This document shows, in pieces, positions 19,519-30,766 of a DNA stretch of 64,000 nt. This stretch comes from Papilionanthe hookeriana x Papilionanthe teres (Eukaryota; Streptophyta; Magnoliopsida; Asparagales; Orchidaceae), in assembly GCA_022702705.1 (NCBI GenBank), contig CM040426.1, positions 79,755,877 to 79,819,876 of the forward strand. The letters are read 5' to 3'. The number at the start of each line of letters is the position of its first letter. The stretch's first letter is position 1. The position numbers and the translations under genes are program-made. The notes beneath the pieces are model-generated. The model did not search any database. It was not told where the DNA came from and worked only from the letters and a program-made list of their open reading frames with translations.

Positions 19519-21530
19519 GTTATCAGTGTGCTTTGATTTAGTGTGCTCGAGAGTCATGATTGTTAGTGTTGTATTGTGTTTGATTTAGAGTGGATAGACT
19601 TGATCTTTATATGTCATTATAGATTGATAAGTTTGATTGATGATTGATAGATATTTGGATTATTAGTGCTTTGATCTGATCTTTGTGTGTCATGAGGGAG
19701 GTGATTCCTTAACTTCTTATTATGGCTACAATTGATCTCTTGTAGTAGTTGGATTAATGAGTCCATTGTGACACGGGTCTCACCTGAGACTTGAGTTTTC
19801 ATGAGAAATCATGAATTTCAAACATTGATAATTCCATCTTAATTTGTTACTTCCTTTCTGCAACTTTATTTTCATTAGATAGGAGTCATGAACCTATTTG
19901 ATGAATACTATGTGGATGATCTCACACTATCTTTATAATTGTTAGAGGTGCTTAATTATAAAGATTAGGTGATGCCTGAGATTGGTGTCCGGAAACCAAT
20001 TTATCGGGGGTAATCTTATCTTTGGGATTATAATCTATAAAATCATTTTAAAGTACCTAATTTACTAGTGTAGTGATTCCGTTAAAAATTGAAGGTAACA
20101 TAGTGAGATTGGATGAGTTAAAGGAATAATTGACCTCATTTATCATTTGTGTTTGTATTTGAATTGTGTTTTTGTTTTTATGTTTGTGTTACAACTTTAT
20201 TTAGGTCTTGAAGAACATTTTTATAATCCCTTGCTGATACATGCTATGCTAGTTAGACTTTGGTTTAGTTAATTTCATTTTGACATGATTAGTTTAGATT
20301 TACTTTCTACTGCATATTGTTACGTCACTAATGAATACTTGCAAATGATTTTAATAGACATTTGTTGTAGATAGAATTTCTAAATTGTTTTCTTCCAGCT
20401 TATATTTTACTGTCTTGAATGCTTATATATGTTAAAAATTAAGTTTGGGGGTAGGAAGAAAAATAAAATTTTAATGTGAAAATACTTCCTTTTAGTGTAA
20501 TTTTATTACAAACATGTTTTAGGCTAAATTTACTTTCTCCTACAGTCATTCTATCCTGATTATGCATGATATGAATTTGATAGGATGTTGTAGTAGAAAG
20601 TATATTCAACCTTTACTTTTTCTTCCTGCTATATTTTATGGAATTAGTTGCAAAATATTTTAAATTTTAAGTTTGGGGGGAAGAAAAATATTAACTCTTA
20701 TTTGTTCTCAATTATTATATTTTCAAAAATTATTAGCATAACTTACGGCAATTGAAACTCGCTTGAGATAACTAAAACTTTTATTTCGAGTTGAATATTA
20801 TGGAAGGATTAGATGAATGTTTTTAGTAATAAAGGTTAATTTTATAAAGGTAAGATATTTGGTATGAAAGAATTTGATTATAGTTAACTATTTAAAGTAA
20901 AAAAAACTGTATTTTTGAAATGTTCAGAGACTTAAAGACTTGTGTTTTAAGAAGAGATTGTGACTTTATGATGAATAATAAGGCTCATACCTAATTATAA
21001 AGTAAGGATGTGTTTCAAGTTCGAACTTTAGAAAGAGGAGAGTGAAATTCAAAATCATTACAGGCTCTCCAGGATATAGTAATCCTCATTAAAAAAAAGA
21101 GAAAAAAAGAAAAAGAAAAAGCAAAGAAAAATATTTATGAGGAGAAGCTTGAGGAGATGCCGATCGAAAATTGGCTTCACTTGAGTCACCCTAAAGGAGA
21201 AGCTTGATTTCATTTCGAATTTATATTTAAAGTATTGGCTACATTCGATGAAGTTTACATGAACTCCTTTTTCACATAATCTTTCAATGTACTCTTAATG
21301 TAACAAATTATGGTTTATCTTGAAATAAATAGAAAGCTAGAACCATTTGACTTGATTGCTTGAATATTCTTATACACGTAGCGTTAACTCTGAGTTCTTG
21401 AATTTCTTTCTAAAAGTCTAACCAATATATTCTTTTGAATGAAAAATTTTAGTGTCTTACAGGTGAAAAGTACATTGTCTTGAGTTATATTTTTATATAG
21501 TAAAAGTGGTACTTGAGGACAAGTAACAGT
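19519..21530. other. 3' non-coding region of family II
   Basis: Two kilobases of T/A-rich sequence without a supported gene. Two internal polypurine-like tracts, TTAAGTTTGGGGGTAGG (about 20439-20455) and TAAGTTTGGGGGGAAG (about 20668-20683), copy the core of the true tract at 21531-21546. An AG-rich run stands at about 21090-21135. Confidence 0.7.
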
Positions 21531-21546
21531 TAAGTTTGGGGGATTT
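21531..21546 (+). other. Polypurine tract of family II
   Basis: TAAGTTTGGGGGATTT immediately before the 3' LTR. Confidence 0.8.
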
Positions 21547-23513
21547 TAACACGCCTAAAATATATACGCTTTTTGCTATTTTATTTTACTCATTTTTTGA
21601 TGATATTACACTTTAAAGGAAGATATTTTGTATGTTTTTTGGTTTTAGGTACAAGAAATGGTGATTGGAGCAAAAGGAAGCAAAAACGGTGCAATTTGGA
21701 GCAAAAACGAGCAAGAAATGAAATTATGCCCTGACACCTTTCGATAAGTCTTTTGATGCTTAATCTCTTTTACATTTCTTGCATATTTTTGAATGAGATT
21801 ACACTTTAAAGAAAGGTTGTTTTTATTCTTATTTTGTAGGGCTATCTGTTACGAACGCAATGCAACTGAAATGGGGTGAAACGGAGCTAAAACGGAGCCA
21901 AACAGAGCGAAACGGTGGAGCCGCGCAGCAGCCTGCTCGCCGACGGCTAGATTTTCCCGAGACCACCGGAAAATGGCCGAAAAGCTTGCCGACAACGAGC
22001 TCGAACCCGCCGACAGCGGCCCGGACGACCATGAACCGACTTTTGGCGGTTTTGGGCCAATATTCGACGTATTTGGATGCTTTTTGGAATGGGTGCTTAA
22101 GGAAACTCTTCGGAATTCGTCCATGCTCTTTAAAAATGGCAAATTTGTGTTAGAAATGAGTAGATTAGAGAGTAAAAACAATAGAGGAAAGGAGAGAAAA
22201 ACTTAGAGGAATGTTTAGGATTCTTAGATTAAGAGTATAAATGTAGATTTCTACCCTTTTGGAGAGATTGGAGAGGAGATTTTGAGAGAATTTGTAAGAG
22301 ATTTCACTAGCATTGCATGGATCACCGGGAGACTTTATGGGAGAGATCTTCGTCTTTCTTTTTAGAGGAAAAAACTAAGTATTGTTCTTCATTATCTTAT
22401 AATTTTGTAAACATTTATTTAGTGGATTTGCTTTTGTTAAATGAAGTTTCCTTTATGTTTTCTTCGTGCTTTGTGACGTATCTCTCTTACTCTTTCTTCT
22501 TCTTTGAAAATAGTGGCATAAGAAGATTATGTCATTGTTTTCATTTTACTTTTCTTTTGCAATGAGTAGAAATCATGTTTAGGATTTTGTGATGCATGGT
22601 AGAAGTAAATTTAATTATAAATGTGATGGTTTTTACTTGCACTTCATTTACATTGCAATAAGGGCCCATTGTAGTGTTAAAATTCGTTGTAATTGCATCG
22701 ACCCGAAAGGGCGGTGTAATTCTCAACAAAGTGGAACCACATTCAAATTCCATAGATGGTAAAGTTCATGGGAATTGAATGCAAATAAATTGGGAAATAT
22801 AATTATCGGGCATAGAATTGGAGATTTTAGAGTGACGAGGCTAAAATCCTCAATTCGGTCCTATCGTTTGGAGTCTTTGAAGTGTAGATGTTAGCCCTTA
22901 GGCGAGGGAACGTGGGAGCTCCGAAGTGGCGGCCGGTATCCTCCCGGCTAGCCGCAGATTCGATAACCAAGCATATGATTAGTCGATGTTCTTTATGCAT
23001 GGACGAAAGGGTAAAGAATAGGATTGCTCCTATTTGGCACATACAATATTTAATGCATCTCGATCACTATGCATTATCTATTTCATTACATAAGAATAGT
23101 AGTTTTTAATATCTCAAAATTCTCCAAACCAACTCATCCAAAAAGGGTTATCTTTAGAATTAATATTTGCATTTAGTTATAGTTACTATCTTTAACACTT
23201 ATATTTAGGAGTAGTTTCTAGACAAAACACAATTTTAATTGACATTCCAAACTAAGGACTATTAGTAGTAGACTAGAATTTGATTAAAGAATTCTTACTT
23301 CACTTCCTCGTGGGATCGATACTTGGGGTTTTTAAAGAAAACTCTATATTACTTGAAACGATACGTATACTTGCGTAGTACTCTAAGTGTGTAAAATATT
23401 TTCTAATTTTTATATCATTTAAGATTTTGCACACTAGCCGCTATTTATAAATCGGGTCAAGTTTTTTGCCATCTTTTGGAAGTTAATTTACTGCGTTATT
23501 GCGGGTCGGGTCA
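21547..23513 (+). repeat. 3' LTR of family II
   Basis: Closely matches 14199-16155. Its first bases are TAACACGCC instead of TGACACGCC, so the canonical terminal TG has become TA. It ends GGGTCGGGTCA, followed by flanking DNA starting CTGCACTAC. The left flank of the whole array is outside the window, so the target duplication cannot be tested. Confidence 0.9.
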
Positions 23514-23942
23514 CTGCACTACTTTCCACGCATACCCAACAATGATAGATGTTGTTAAGCTATTAGAAATCTCAGAAATTTTTCTATGAAATGCGCCTCT
23601 ACTTATTTGTTGTAATAACATCTGTAGGACTGAAATAAGTGAGAGGCTTTCTTGCTTTGCTCCCCAAATAGAGGATTCCTTACCTTCATTACTATTTAGA
23701 GAGTTAGACTAGTTAGATGACATGCACACTTTTTCTTTTACTTGTGGCTACTTAAGTAGGGCGACTAATTACAGTATTTAACTTTTCTATTGTGAACTAT
23801 AGCTTGTTTGTACTATTTCTGACATTTTATTATTTATGGATTTAAGTATCTAAACTACTTCCATTGCGCACAAGTTAAGTATTTACATGCGCTGAGAATG
23901 ACATGTTTATTAAAATAAGCTTGACATTATTCTTTCAAACGA
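23514..23942. other. Unassigned flank of family II
   Basis: AT-rich. No gene or repeat recognised. Confidence 0.5.
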
Positions 23943-25315
23943 ATGGAGCCATCAAATGAAGAGGAGTTTATAAAGATAGTTGAACGAGAGACACTCATTA
24001 CTAGTACAATTTGTCTGATTAATGAGTACTACATGAGACATACTTGTAAGACAACTTGTGTCTTATTGTCATCTGTGGGTGACAAATGGATTGGTGAACT
24101 AATGGAAGCTCATACAAGCTGAATTCATAGCATGTTCCAGATGTCAAAAGTTATTTTTTGGATTTTATTTGATGAATTATAATCCAAATATGTTTTGCAT
24201 GGATCTTCACAATTTACATCCCGAGAAGTCCTAGCTATCACACTCTTCATTATGTAGCACAATGCTTCCATTCATGCTGCTTTTGAGCATTCTAGTGCTC
24301 CTTAAAGACGGCCAGCAGATATTTCCACGTTGGGGTTAACTCTTTGGTTAAAACGACTACTAACATCATCAAACCACTTGAACCAAATTTTGCTCAAACT
24401 CCTCAGGAAATCTGTAGTGATCTAAGGTACATGTTGTTATTCAATGTATTGATCTCATTCTCCATTCGTACTTTATTATATTAAACAAAATTTATAAATA
24501 GCCTAAATTATGTCACTTTTTATAATAAGGACTTGATCAAAGCAAATGTTGGAATGCATGTTGACGCAAGCATGGGCAATGAGAAAAAGATAGCCTATAT
24601 CAGTAGGTGTGGAGCTTTGCACATAATATATTAGCAGTATATAGCTTCAATATGTGTTTTACATTCATGATAGCTGCTTGGGAAGAAATAAAAATGATAG
24701 TTGAATATTCAAATATGTAACCTGATGACCCAAATACAAATTCTTGATGCCTCCGCAAGGTTGGTGCATCTAACTAATCTGTTACTACAAATCCCTAGGA
24801 ATTAGTCAAGAAAGGATTATCTTGTCGATTTGGGATATCCACTTCAACAAGATTTTTTGAAACTATTTCCCGACACGAGATATCACCTCCTTAAGTTTGA
24901 GCGCATCAGCCAAGTGATTAGTGGGAGGAGCGAGCTCTTCAACAAAAGACACTCTTCATTACACAGTGTCTCGAGCGAGCACTTGGTGTATGATAGAAGA
25001 AGCAGGTCATACTCCGAGATATGCTTACATTTTCTATAAAACAAACATGCAAAGATAGATGTTGCAAAGACTACACTCCATAATTTTATACAAAGGCATC
25101 GATCCTGAGATGATATCGACTTCAAGGTCTTAGATGATGATCCTACCTGTACGCCTGAGGAAGCTAACTAACATCAAGCCGAACCTTCGGTGCAAGGAGA
25201 GGACTTTAGAAAAAATAAGTAAATAACTTCTAAGGGAGTAGGTGTCGATGAAATGTTAAACTTAAGAGACGATATTACTGATGCGTTGGTGAATAAAACG
25301 ACCGTACTTATGTAG
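23943..25315 (+). pseudogene. PIF/Harbinger transposase relic
   Basis: A decayed DDE transposase of the PIF/Harbinger (ALP1-like) family. It opens with an ATG and an acidic start (EPSNEEEFIKIV). IIKPLEPNFAQTPQEI (about 24366-24413) marks the region before the first catalytic Asp. The second Asp region reads YLVDLGYPLQ (about 24820-24848). TRYHLLKFE, SELFNKRHSSLHSV (24929-24970) and TLHNFIQRH (about 25070-25095) follow, and a terminal RDDITDAL (about 25266-25290) is typical of the family C-terminus. Several frames and stops intervene; introns were not resolved. The terminal inverted repeats of the parent element were not found. Confidence 0.8.
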
Positions 25316-25528
25316 CATCACCTAGCCGTTTGTAGTTGATGACTCATATTTTGTCTTTATGTTTTCACTGGATGTTATTTTTTCGTAATATTTACACCAA
25401 TATGTATTGTACCATTCTTTTTTGTGTGCTTGAAAACTTTGATTTTTAAATTATAAGACTTTATATTATTTTTAAATCTCTGAAATATTGTTGTCGGTCG
25501 TAAAATTAAAATTTATTAGTTGCTTTGA

Positions 25529-25566
<38 letters not shown>

Positions 25567-27338
25567 TTTTTGAAAAATAGTATTTAATTTTAAAGAATGA
25601 GACTGAATACACCTCATAAATTTAATAGTTTATATAGCTGAGCACGATACCACAAGTGATATAATATCTTGGAATATGAGTGCACCACTTGTTAGTAGGC
25701 TTAAATATTTAAGCTATGAAGTTTATGACTTTATTTTGGTCTGCGAAATTTATTACCAAAAATTCTTTTATCTAATATCTAAAAATTAGACATAATTTAT
25801 TTTATCTGGGTTCTTAGTTACATATAGAGACAAGTCTCTATAGTTAATTACATCATAAATAACTGAAGTCACTTAAGAAAATTCTCGATTAAAATTAGTG
25901 GTTTAGGTTTTTAAGACTGGACATAGGAAAGTCAGAAGGGAATGACTCAATAAGAAATAATTATTTTCAGGAGTCAAATGAGTGAAAAGAAGGGGACGTC
26001 TCGGATCCGAAGAAAGCCCCAATGACTTCCCCGACTATCATATTATTTGGTTTTACAAATTTGAAGAGATATTATTTAATATTTAAATCCTATCGATTTT
26101 ATTATTTATGGCTTATACTTACATAATACCCAATCATGCAAACGACCCAAGAAGATATGAGGGTTTAAGACATACTAAATGGCGACCTCAGAATCCTAAA
26201 AAAAGTTAAAACTTATGCTGGACAACATGATTATGCAGAAGCATAAAAGATAGAATGAGGATTTACATCGTGTTAGACGAACCACCTCAAATTCCTATGG
26301 ATTATGTTATTTAAAAGCTAAGGAAGGGTTTATTTGGAGTAGATCCGCTCCATTGCTGAGTTTTGATCATCCTCAGAAGTAGTCCTCCACCAGCTTGCAT
26401 CCTAGTCCTGCTCCCGAGAATGCTTACTTCAAGCTCCTTATTGTGGTGGTTTTTTTTTCTTAGGTTTTAAATGTTTGTTTAAATATTCATTATTGTTGTG
26501 TCGCTGGGCTTTGCTACATTCCTCCTAAACAAGTGCCCTACTATGATTTATCTTAGAGGTCTTTTACTGTTATTGTAAATCACAGAAAAGTAATGCCATA
26601 GATATAAACAAAATATGTATAGTATAGTGCAGTAAGAGAGAAAGTGCAGTAAGTAAAAAAGGAAGTGGTAGTAAGCACCTCTCGCCTTTGACGCCGTTGC
26701 AAAAGGGATAAAATCACAGGAAAACATGCAAATATTGTGGAGAATTAAACAAGTACAAAATACACGAACACATGTAAATAAAATATCAAGTGACACATAT
26801 ATGGAAGATCAGAGCCGGCAATAAAGATTTTGGTAAAGGGGGAACTCAATTTCAGAAACTGTAGCCCTAATAATTCTCGAGGGACATCCGCAGGAAACCA
26901 TCGGTATCATGTACAAGAGAACCAATAAGTAAATCAAGAGAGGGTAATCCTTAGCCTGTCATATGTGATTGACATATGAATCACCAAGAGTAAGTCTCAA
27001 AATTCTTAAATTTTTCAATCAGTAAAGAGAATTTAGACTTTCCATTGTATCATGCAAAATATAATTTTCATACGGCAAAGGAGGACGTGTATTACATTTT
27101 TGTAAATGAGGCAATTCATAAATCAAAATATAATTTCCACCAGCAGCCCCAGAAGGTTAGATCAATCTTTTTTCCTGATGTTAGCAGGTAGCATACCACT
27201 CCTCCGCCCTCGCGCGAGGTCTTCGGGCAAGGGGCTGCAATACTATTATCACATATCAATGTAACTTTTTCATCACCCGTCATACCCACCGAACCTCCGT
27301 CTTATAGCCCTGCACGATGATCCATATATAGTTGTTGC
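25316..27338. other. Unassigned stretch with an AT microsatellite
   Basis: No supported gene. (AT)n at 25531-25559. A GC-rich dyad-like patch at about 27208-27235 (CCTCGCGCGAGG). The short frames here are not conserved-looking. Confidence 0.5.
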
Positions 27339-27540
27339 TGTTATGGTATATTTAAAATAATTGGAACGATCGACAACGAAGTAAAAAAAAAGATAGAATG
27401 AGAAAATTCACACCAGAAAAAAGCAGGCACAGATTTACATGGTTCAGAAATTATTGCCTAATCCACGGAGTTGCAGAGGATTTTAATAATTGAAGAAATT
27501 ACATTGTCGTTCGCCTTGACGATTACAAGAAAGTCTTTCA

Positions 27541-27597
<57 letters not shown>

Positions 27598-28091
27598 GGA
27601 GAGCCAACCGAAACAGAAGAATAAATCAGAAAAGAAAAGAAAATAATGCTTGCAATTACTTAACTTTTCTTCTCTGCTTCGTCTCTGTCTTCTTCTTGAA
27701 TTCCAATTCTTCTTCACCGTAAAGCACACTTAAGAAGAATAAAAATGGAGAGCCTTGCTGTTGCTTTCCTACTAGGCCTCACCCTAAGTCCAGAAGAAGA
27801 AAAAAAAAGGAATAAAAGATTTGCAATTCTTTTATTCTCTCCGTAAACCGTAGCCCGAAGAAGATCCGAAAACTCGCTTCACACAGGGCGTTACCCGACT
27901 CTTCTTCTACCGCAAGGAACAAGAGTTAGGGACTTCACAAATTAGAGGAGGCTTGTCCAAGATTTCTTCTACACCCTTTTAATGATGGCGGGACCCACCA
28001 TTATGTCTCTCACAAAAAAGTGGCGGGAACAGGTATAGGAAGTGGTGGCAATTCCATTTTTTTTATTTGTTTTACCGGGCTCCACATAACA
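27339..28091 (-). repeat. 3' LTR of copia element IVa
   Basis: The terminal inverted repeat is TGTTATG...CATAACA. On the minus strand the start TGTTATGTGGAG follows the polypurine tract CAAGTGGGAGAT (28092 onward). It contains the common plant copia LTR block CACAGATTTACATGGTTC (27428-27445), also present in IVb, and a (CT)n microsatellite at 27545-27594. Confidence 0.8.
27545..27594. repeat. (CT)n microsatellite
   Basis: About 25 CT units inside the IVa LTR. Confidence 0.95.
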
Positions 28092-28223
28092 AATCTCCCA
28101 CTTGGAGACCGGTACATAGGCTGCAACGTCTTCTTCCTCAAAGTGATATTCTTCACTGGCAACGGTGCCCATTTCTTCAAATGTGTTATCCTCCACCTCT
28201 ACAACTCAAGGCCCCTGTCTTCA

Positions 28224-28757
28224 AGCTAGAAGACCAACTGAAGTTGCGCACAACTTCAGTTTCTCAAGAGTAACACCCTTAGTCAACATATCAGCAGGGT
28301 TCTCACTTCCACAAATTTTCTCAAGCAACAACTGTCTGTCATCCAACAATGACCGTATAAAGTGATACTTGATTTGAATGTGTTTGGTTCTGAACTGAAA
28401 TGCTGGATTCCTGGCAAGGAATATGACACTCTGACTATCACTATAGAGAATGCCCTTCTGATCCTTCTTGCCCAATTCATCCAAGAAGCCCTGTAGCCAT
28501 ATCATCTCCTTTGCAGCCTCTGACACTGCTATATACTCAGCTTCTGTAGTAGACAAAGAAACTGTCTTCTGCAGATTAGAACCCCATGAAACTGCAGTGC
28601 CACCAAAAGTATAAATATAGCCTGTAGTGCTCCTTCTAGTATCAATGTCTCCAGCTAAATCAACATCAACATAGCCCCGTACCTCTGAACTCTTACCTGA
28701 GAAACACAGGCAAGTTCTGAAGAGCCTCTTAGGTACCTCAAGATCCACTTCACTGCT
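28224..28757 (-). pseudogene. RNase H of copia IVa
   Basis: Shows the copia RNase H pattern: GDIDTRRSTTGYIYTFGG, VSLSTTEAEYIAVSEAAKE, YSDSQSVIFLARNPAF and YHFIRSLLDD, with the terminal PADMLTKG. It is open over most of its length. The frame is joined to RT by one stop (about 28757) and a frame change near 28700. Confidence 0.85.
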
Positions 28758-29768
28758 TCCTAATGTTCCTTTCCAGAATTACTCATGTATCTGCTAACAA
28801 CTCCTACTGCATGAGCAATATCCAGTCTAGTGCAAACCATAGCATACATAAGTGAACCAACAGCTGAAGCATAAGGAACCTTATTCATGTGATCTCGTTC
28901 ATCTTCTGACTTGGGTGACTGATTCTTGCTGAGTCTGAAGTGACTGCCCAATGGTGTTCCAACTAGTTTGGCCTCATCCATATTGAACCTGCTAAGTACC
29001 TTTTTCACATACTCAGCCTGAGAGAGTCTCAACGTGCCTCTGACTCTATCTCTAACAATTCTCATGCCAAGGATTTGCTTCGCAGCTCCCAAATCCTTCA
29101 TTGCAAAGTGCTCTGACATCTGCTCCTTCAGATTATTGATCTCATCAATACTAGCCCCTGCAATAAGCATATCATCCACATACAACAGTAGGATGATATA
29201 TGAATTGTCAAAATACCTGATGTAGCAACAATGATCTGCCTGACATCTGTTATACCCTGCATTTAGCATGAATTTATCAAACTTCTTGTACCACTATCTA
29301 GGAGCTTGCTTCAGGCCATACAAGCTCTTCTTCAATCTGCAAACTGAGTCTTCCTTTCCCTATAGCACGAACCCTTCAGGTTGGTGCATGTAGATGTCTT
29401 CTTCAAGATCCCCATGAAGAAACGCTGTCTTCACATCTAACTGCTCAAGGAAGAGAACTTCAGTAACCACCATAGACAGTACCATTCTGATGGTTGTAAG
29501 CTTCACCACATGAGAGAAAATCTCGGAATAATCAATATCATACTTCTGCTGAAAACCTTTTACAACAGGTCTAGCCTTATACCTCTTACTGCCATCATGC
29601 TCAGTCTTCACCCGGTACACCCACTTGTTGTGTAATGTCTTCTTCCATGGTGGAAGATCTGTCAATTCCCAAGTCCGATTCTCTACTAGAGAATCCATCT
29701 CCTCCTTCATGACTAGCTCCCACTTGCTCGAATTTTCATCTTGCAAGGTTTCTTCATAACTCTGAGGT
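28758..29768 (-). pseudogene. Reverse transcriptase of copia IVa
   Basis: RVT_2-type polymerase: KWVYRVKTEHDGSKRYKARP (about 29562-29622), LDVKTAFLHGDLEEDIYMHQ (29380-29440) and the catalytic box LLLYVDDMLIAG (about 29155-29190). Three in-frame stops (about 29357, 29297, 28757) break an otherwise well preserved frame with few indels, unlike its close relative IVb. Confidence 0.88.
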
Positions 29769-29769
29769 T

Positions 29770-29910
29770 GGTACCTGTTTTCTTATCCCGAGCCAGTACC
29801 AGTGCTCCTTTAGTAACCTTCCAGGTGTTATTTGAGAACACTATTAAATATCCACACTCATCAAGATGCCCAACAGAAATGAGGTTCTTCTTCAGTTCAG
29901 GAATGTGTCT
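29770..29910 (-). other. Misplaced pre-integrase segment in copia IVa
   Basis: Encodes RHIPELKKNLISVGHL...WKVTKGALVLARDKKTGT, which in copia elements lies between protease and the integrase zinc domain. Here it directly follows integrase SGKKV and precedes RT. In IVb the equivalent VTKGAL...KKTGT is in its normal place before integrase (58350-58408). Confidence 0.8.
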
Positions 29911-30200
29911 GACCTTTTTCCCACTCCAGACCTCCTCAGGTAATTTACAGTCCAATGGAACAGATGGCCCCCTGTTGATCAAGTAAACTGCAGTGCTAAC
30001 TGCTTCTGCCCATAAAGTAAGTGGTAGTCCGGCGTGCAATCTCATGCTTCTACCCCGCTCATTAATGGTTATGTTCATGCACTCTGCAACTCCATTTTAT
30101 TGTGGTGTCCCTGGAATGATTTTATCTATAAATAGAGGTGCAACCCCATGAGTATGATTTGAACCGAACTATTGTAACTCCTCTGAAATAGTGAAATTCT
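29911..30200 (-). pseudogene. Integrase fragment of copia IVa
   Basis: Covers the second half of the catalytic core: PGTPQ-stop-NGVAE, MNITINERGRSMRLHAGL and VYLINRGPSVPLDCKLPEE. It lacks the upstream core and the C-terminal domain; upstream of PGTPQ the sequence no longer looks like this family. Confidence 0.8.
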
Positions 30201-30450
30201 TGTTGGCGGGAATGAAATAGTTCCTTTAATCATGCTTGATCATGCTTAATCCTTGTTAGGCGCAGGGAAGTAAATTAATTGTGTGGAAGGATTTTGGCTG
30301 GAAGAAAGAATTCTTGAAAGAGAATCAAGAGGGTATATTCCTTCACAGAATCCTTAATTGTGGAAGGAATTTAGGCCCTGTTAGGCGGAGGGAATTGTTA
30401 ATTCCTGTTAGCAGAGAAAATAAATTTTTGTTGGCAAAGGCGAAGGTTGT
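30195..30450 (+). repeat. Cluster of degenerate TTGTTAGGCGGAGGGAA-like repeats
   Basis: Five related units (CTTGTTGGCGGGAA, CTTGTTAGGCGCAGGGAA, CCTGTTAGGCGGAGGGAA, CCTGTTAGCAGAGAAA, TTGTTGGCAAAGG) in direct orientation at the boundary between IVa and the gag-only element. Confidence 0.5.
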
Positions 30451-30766
30451 TGCAAAAGTGCAACAGAGGAGGAAATATTTCTTCGTATCTCCTGTTGCAA
30501 AACTGCAGTAGCGGTTGGAGTGGAGTTTGCAGACAGGTGCGACAGACGCTATTTAGGAGTTCACGACAGTTCAGTTTCGCGTGACGTTTTACGAACAACG
30601 GCGGTTTCGTGAACAGGTTCCAAGAAGACGAGGTGCGACGGTTCCGCGAACAGGCACGATAGCAGTTCGGCGGCGCGCAGGTTCGGGACAGCCAAGGTAG
30701 GCGGTTCCAACGGAGTAGAATCTGCGAAGCACAGAAGTTGGAGTATCTTGGAATTAAGAGCACGCG

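Larger units (their letters stand above)
14199..23513 (+). mobile_element. Family II: non-autonomous Athila-type gag-protease element
   Basis: A 9.3-kb unit with LTRs at 14199-16155 and 21547-23513, a perfect tRNA-Asp primer site, gag and protease, but no RT, RNase H or integrase. In their place is a charged frame of unknown origin (about 18910-19414), followed by the same post-pol motif as in element I. It probably depends on proteins supplied by a related element. The left flank is another unit of the same family rather than host DNA. Confidence 0.85.
27339..30200 (-). mobile_element. Copia element IVa, truncated and internally rearranged
   Basis: Minus-strand order is integrase, RT, RNase H, LTR, which is copia order. 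The 5' part (LTR, gag, protease and most of integrase) is missing. A piece of the region that normally precedes integrase sits between integrase and RT (29770-29910). The right end near 30200 abuts the leader of a plus-strand gag-only element. Confidence 0.8.

Noticed and set aside
27969..28196. Open frames on both strands near the right end of the IVa LTR
   Set aside because: They straddle the LTR boundary and polypurine tract and have no conserved domain.
27334..30200. A target-site duplication for copia IVa
   Set aside because: The left flank reads GTTGC, but the right end is truncated, so no valid pair exists.
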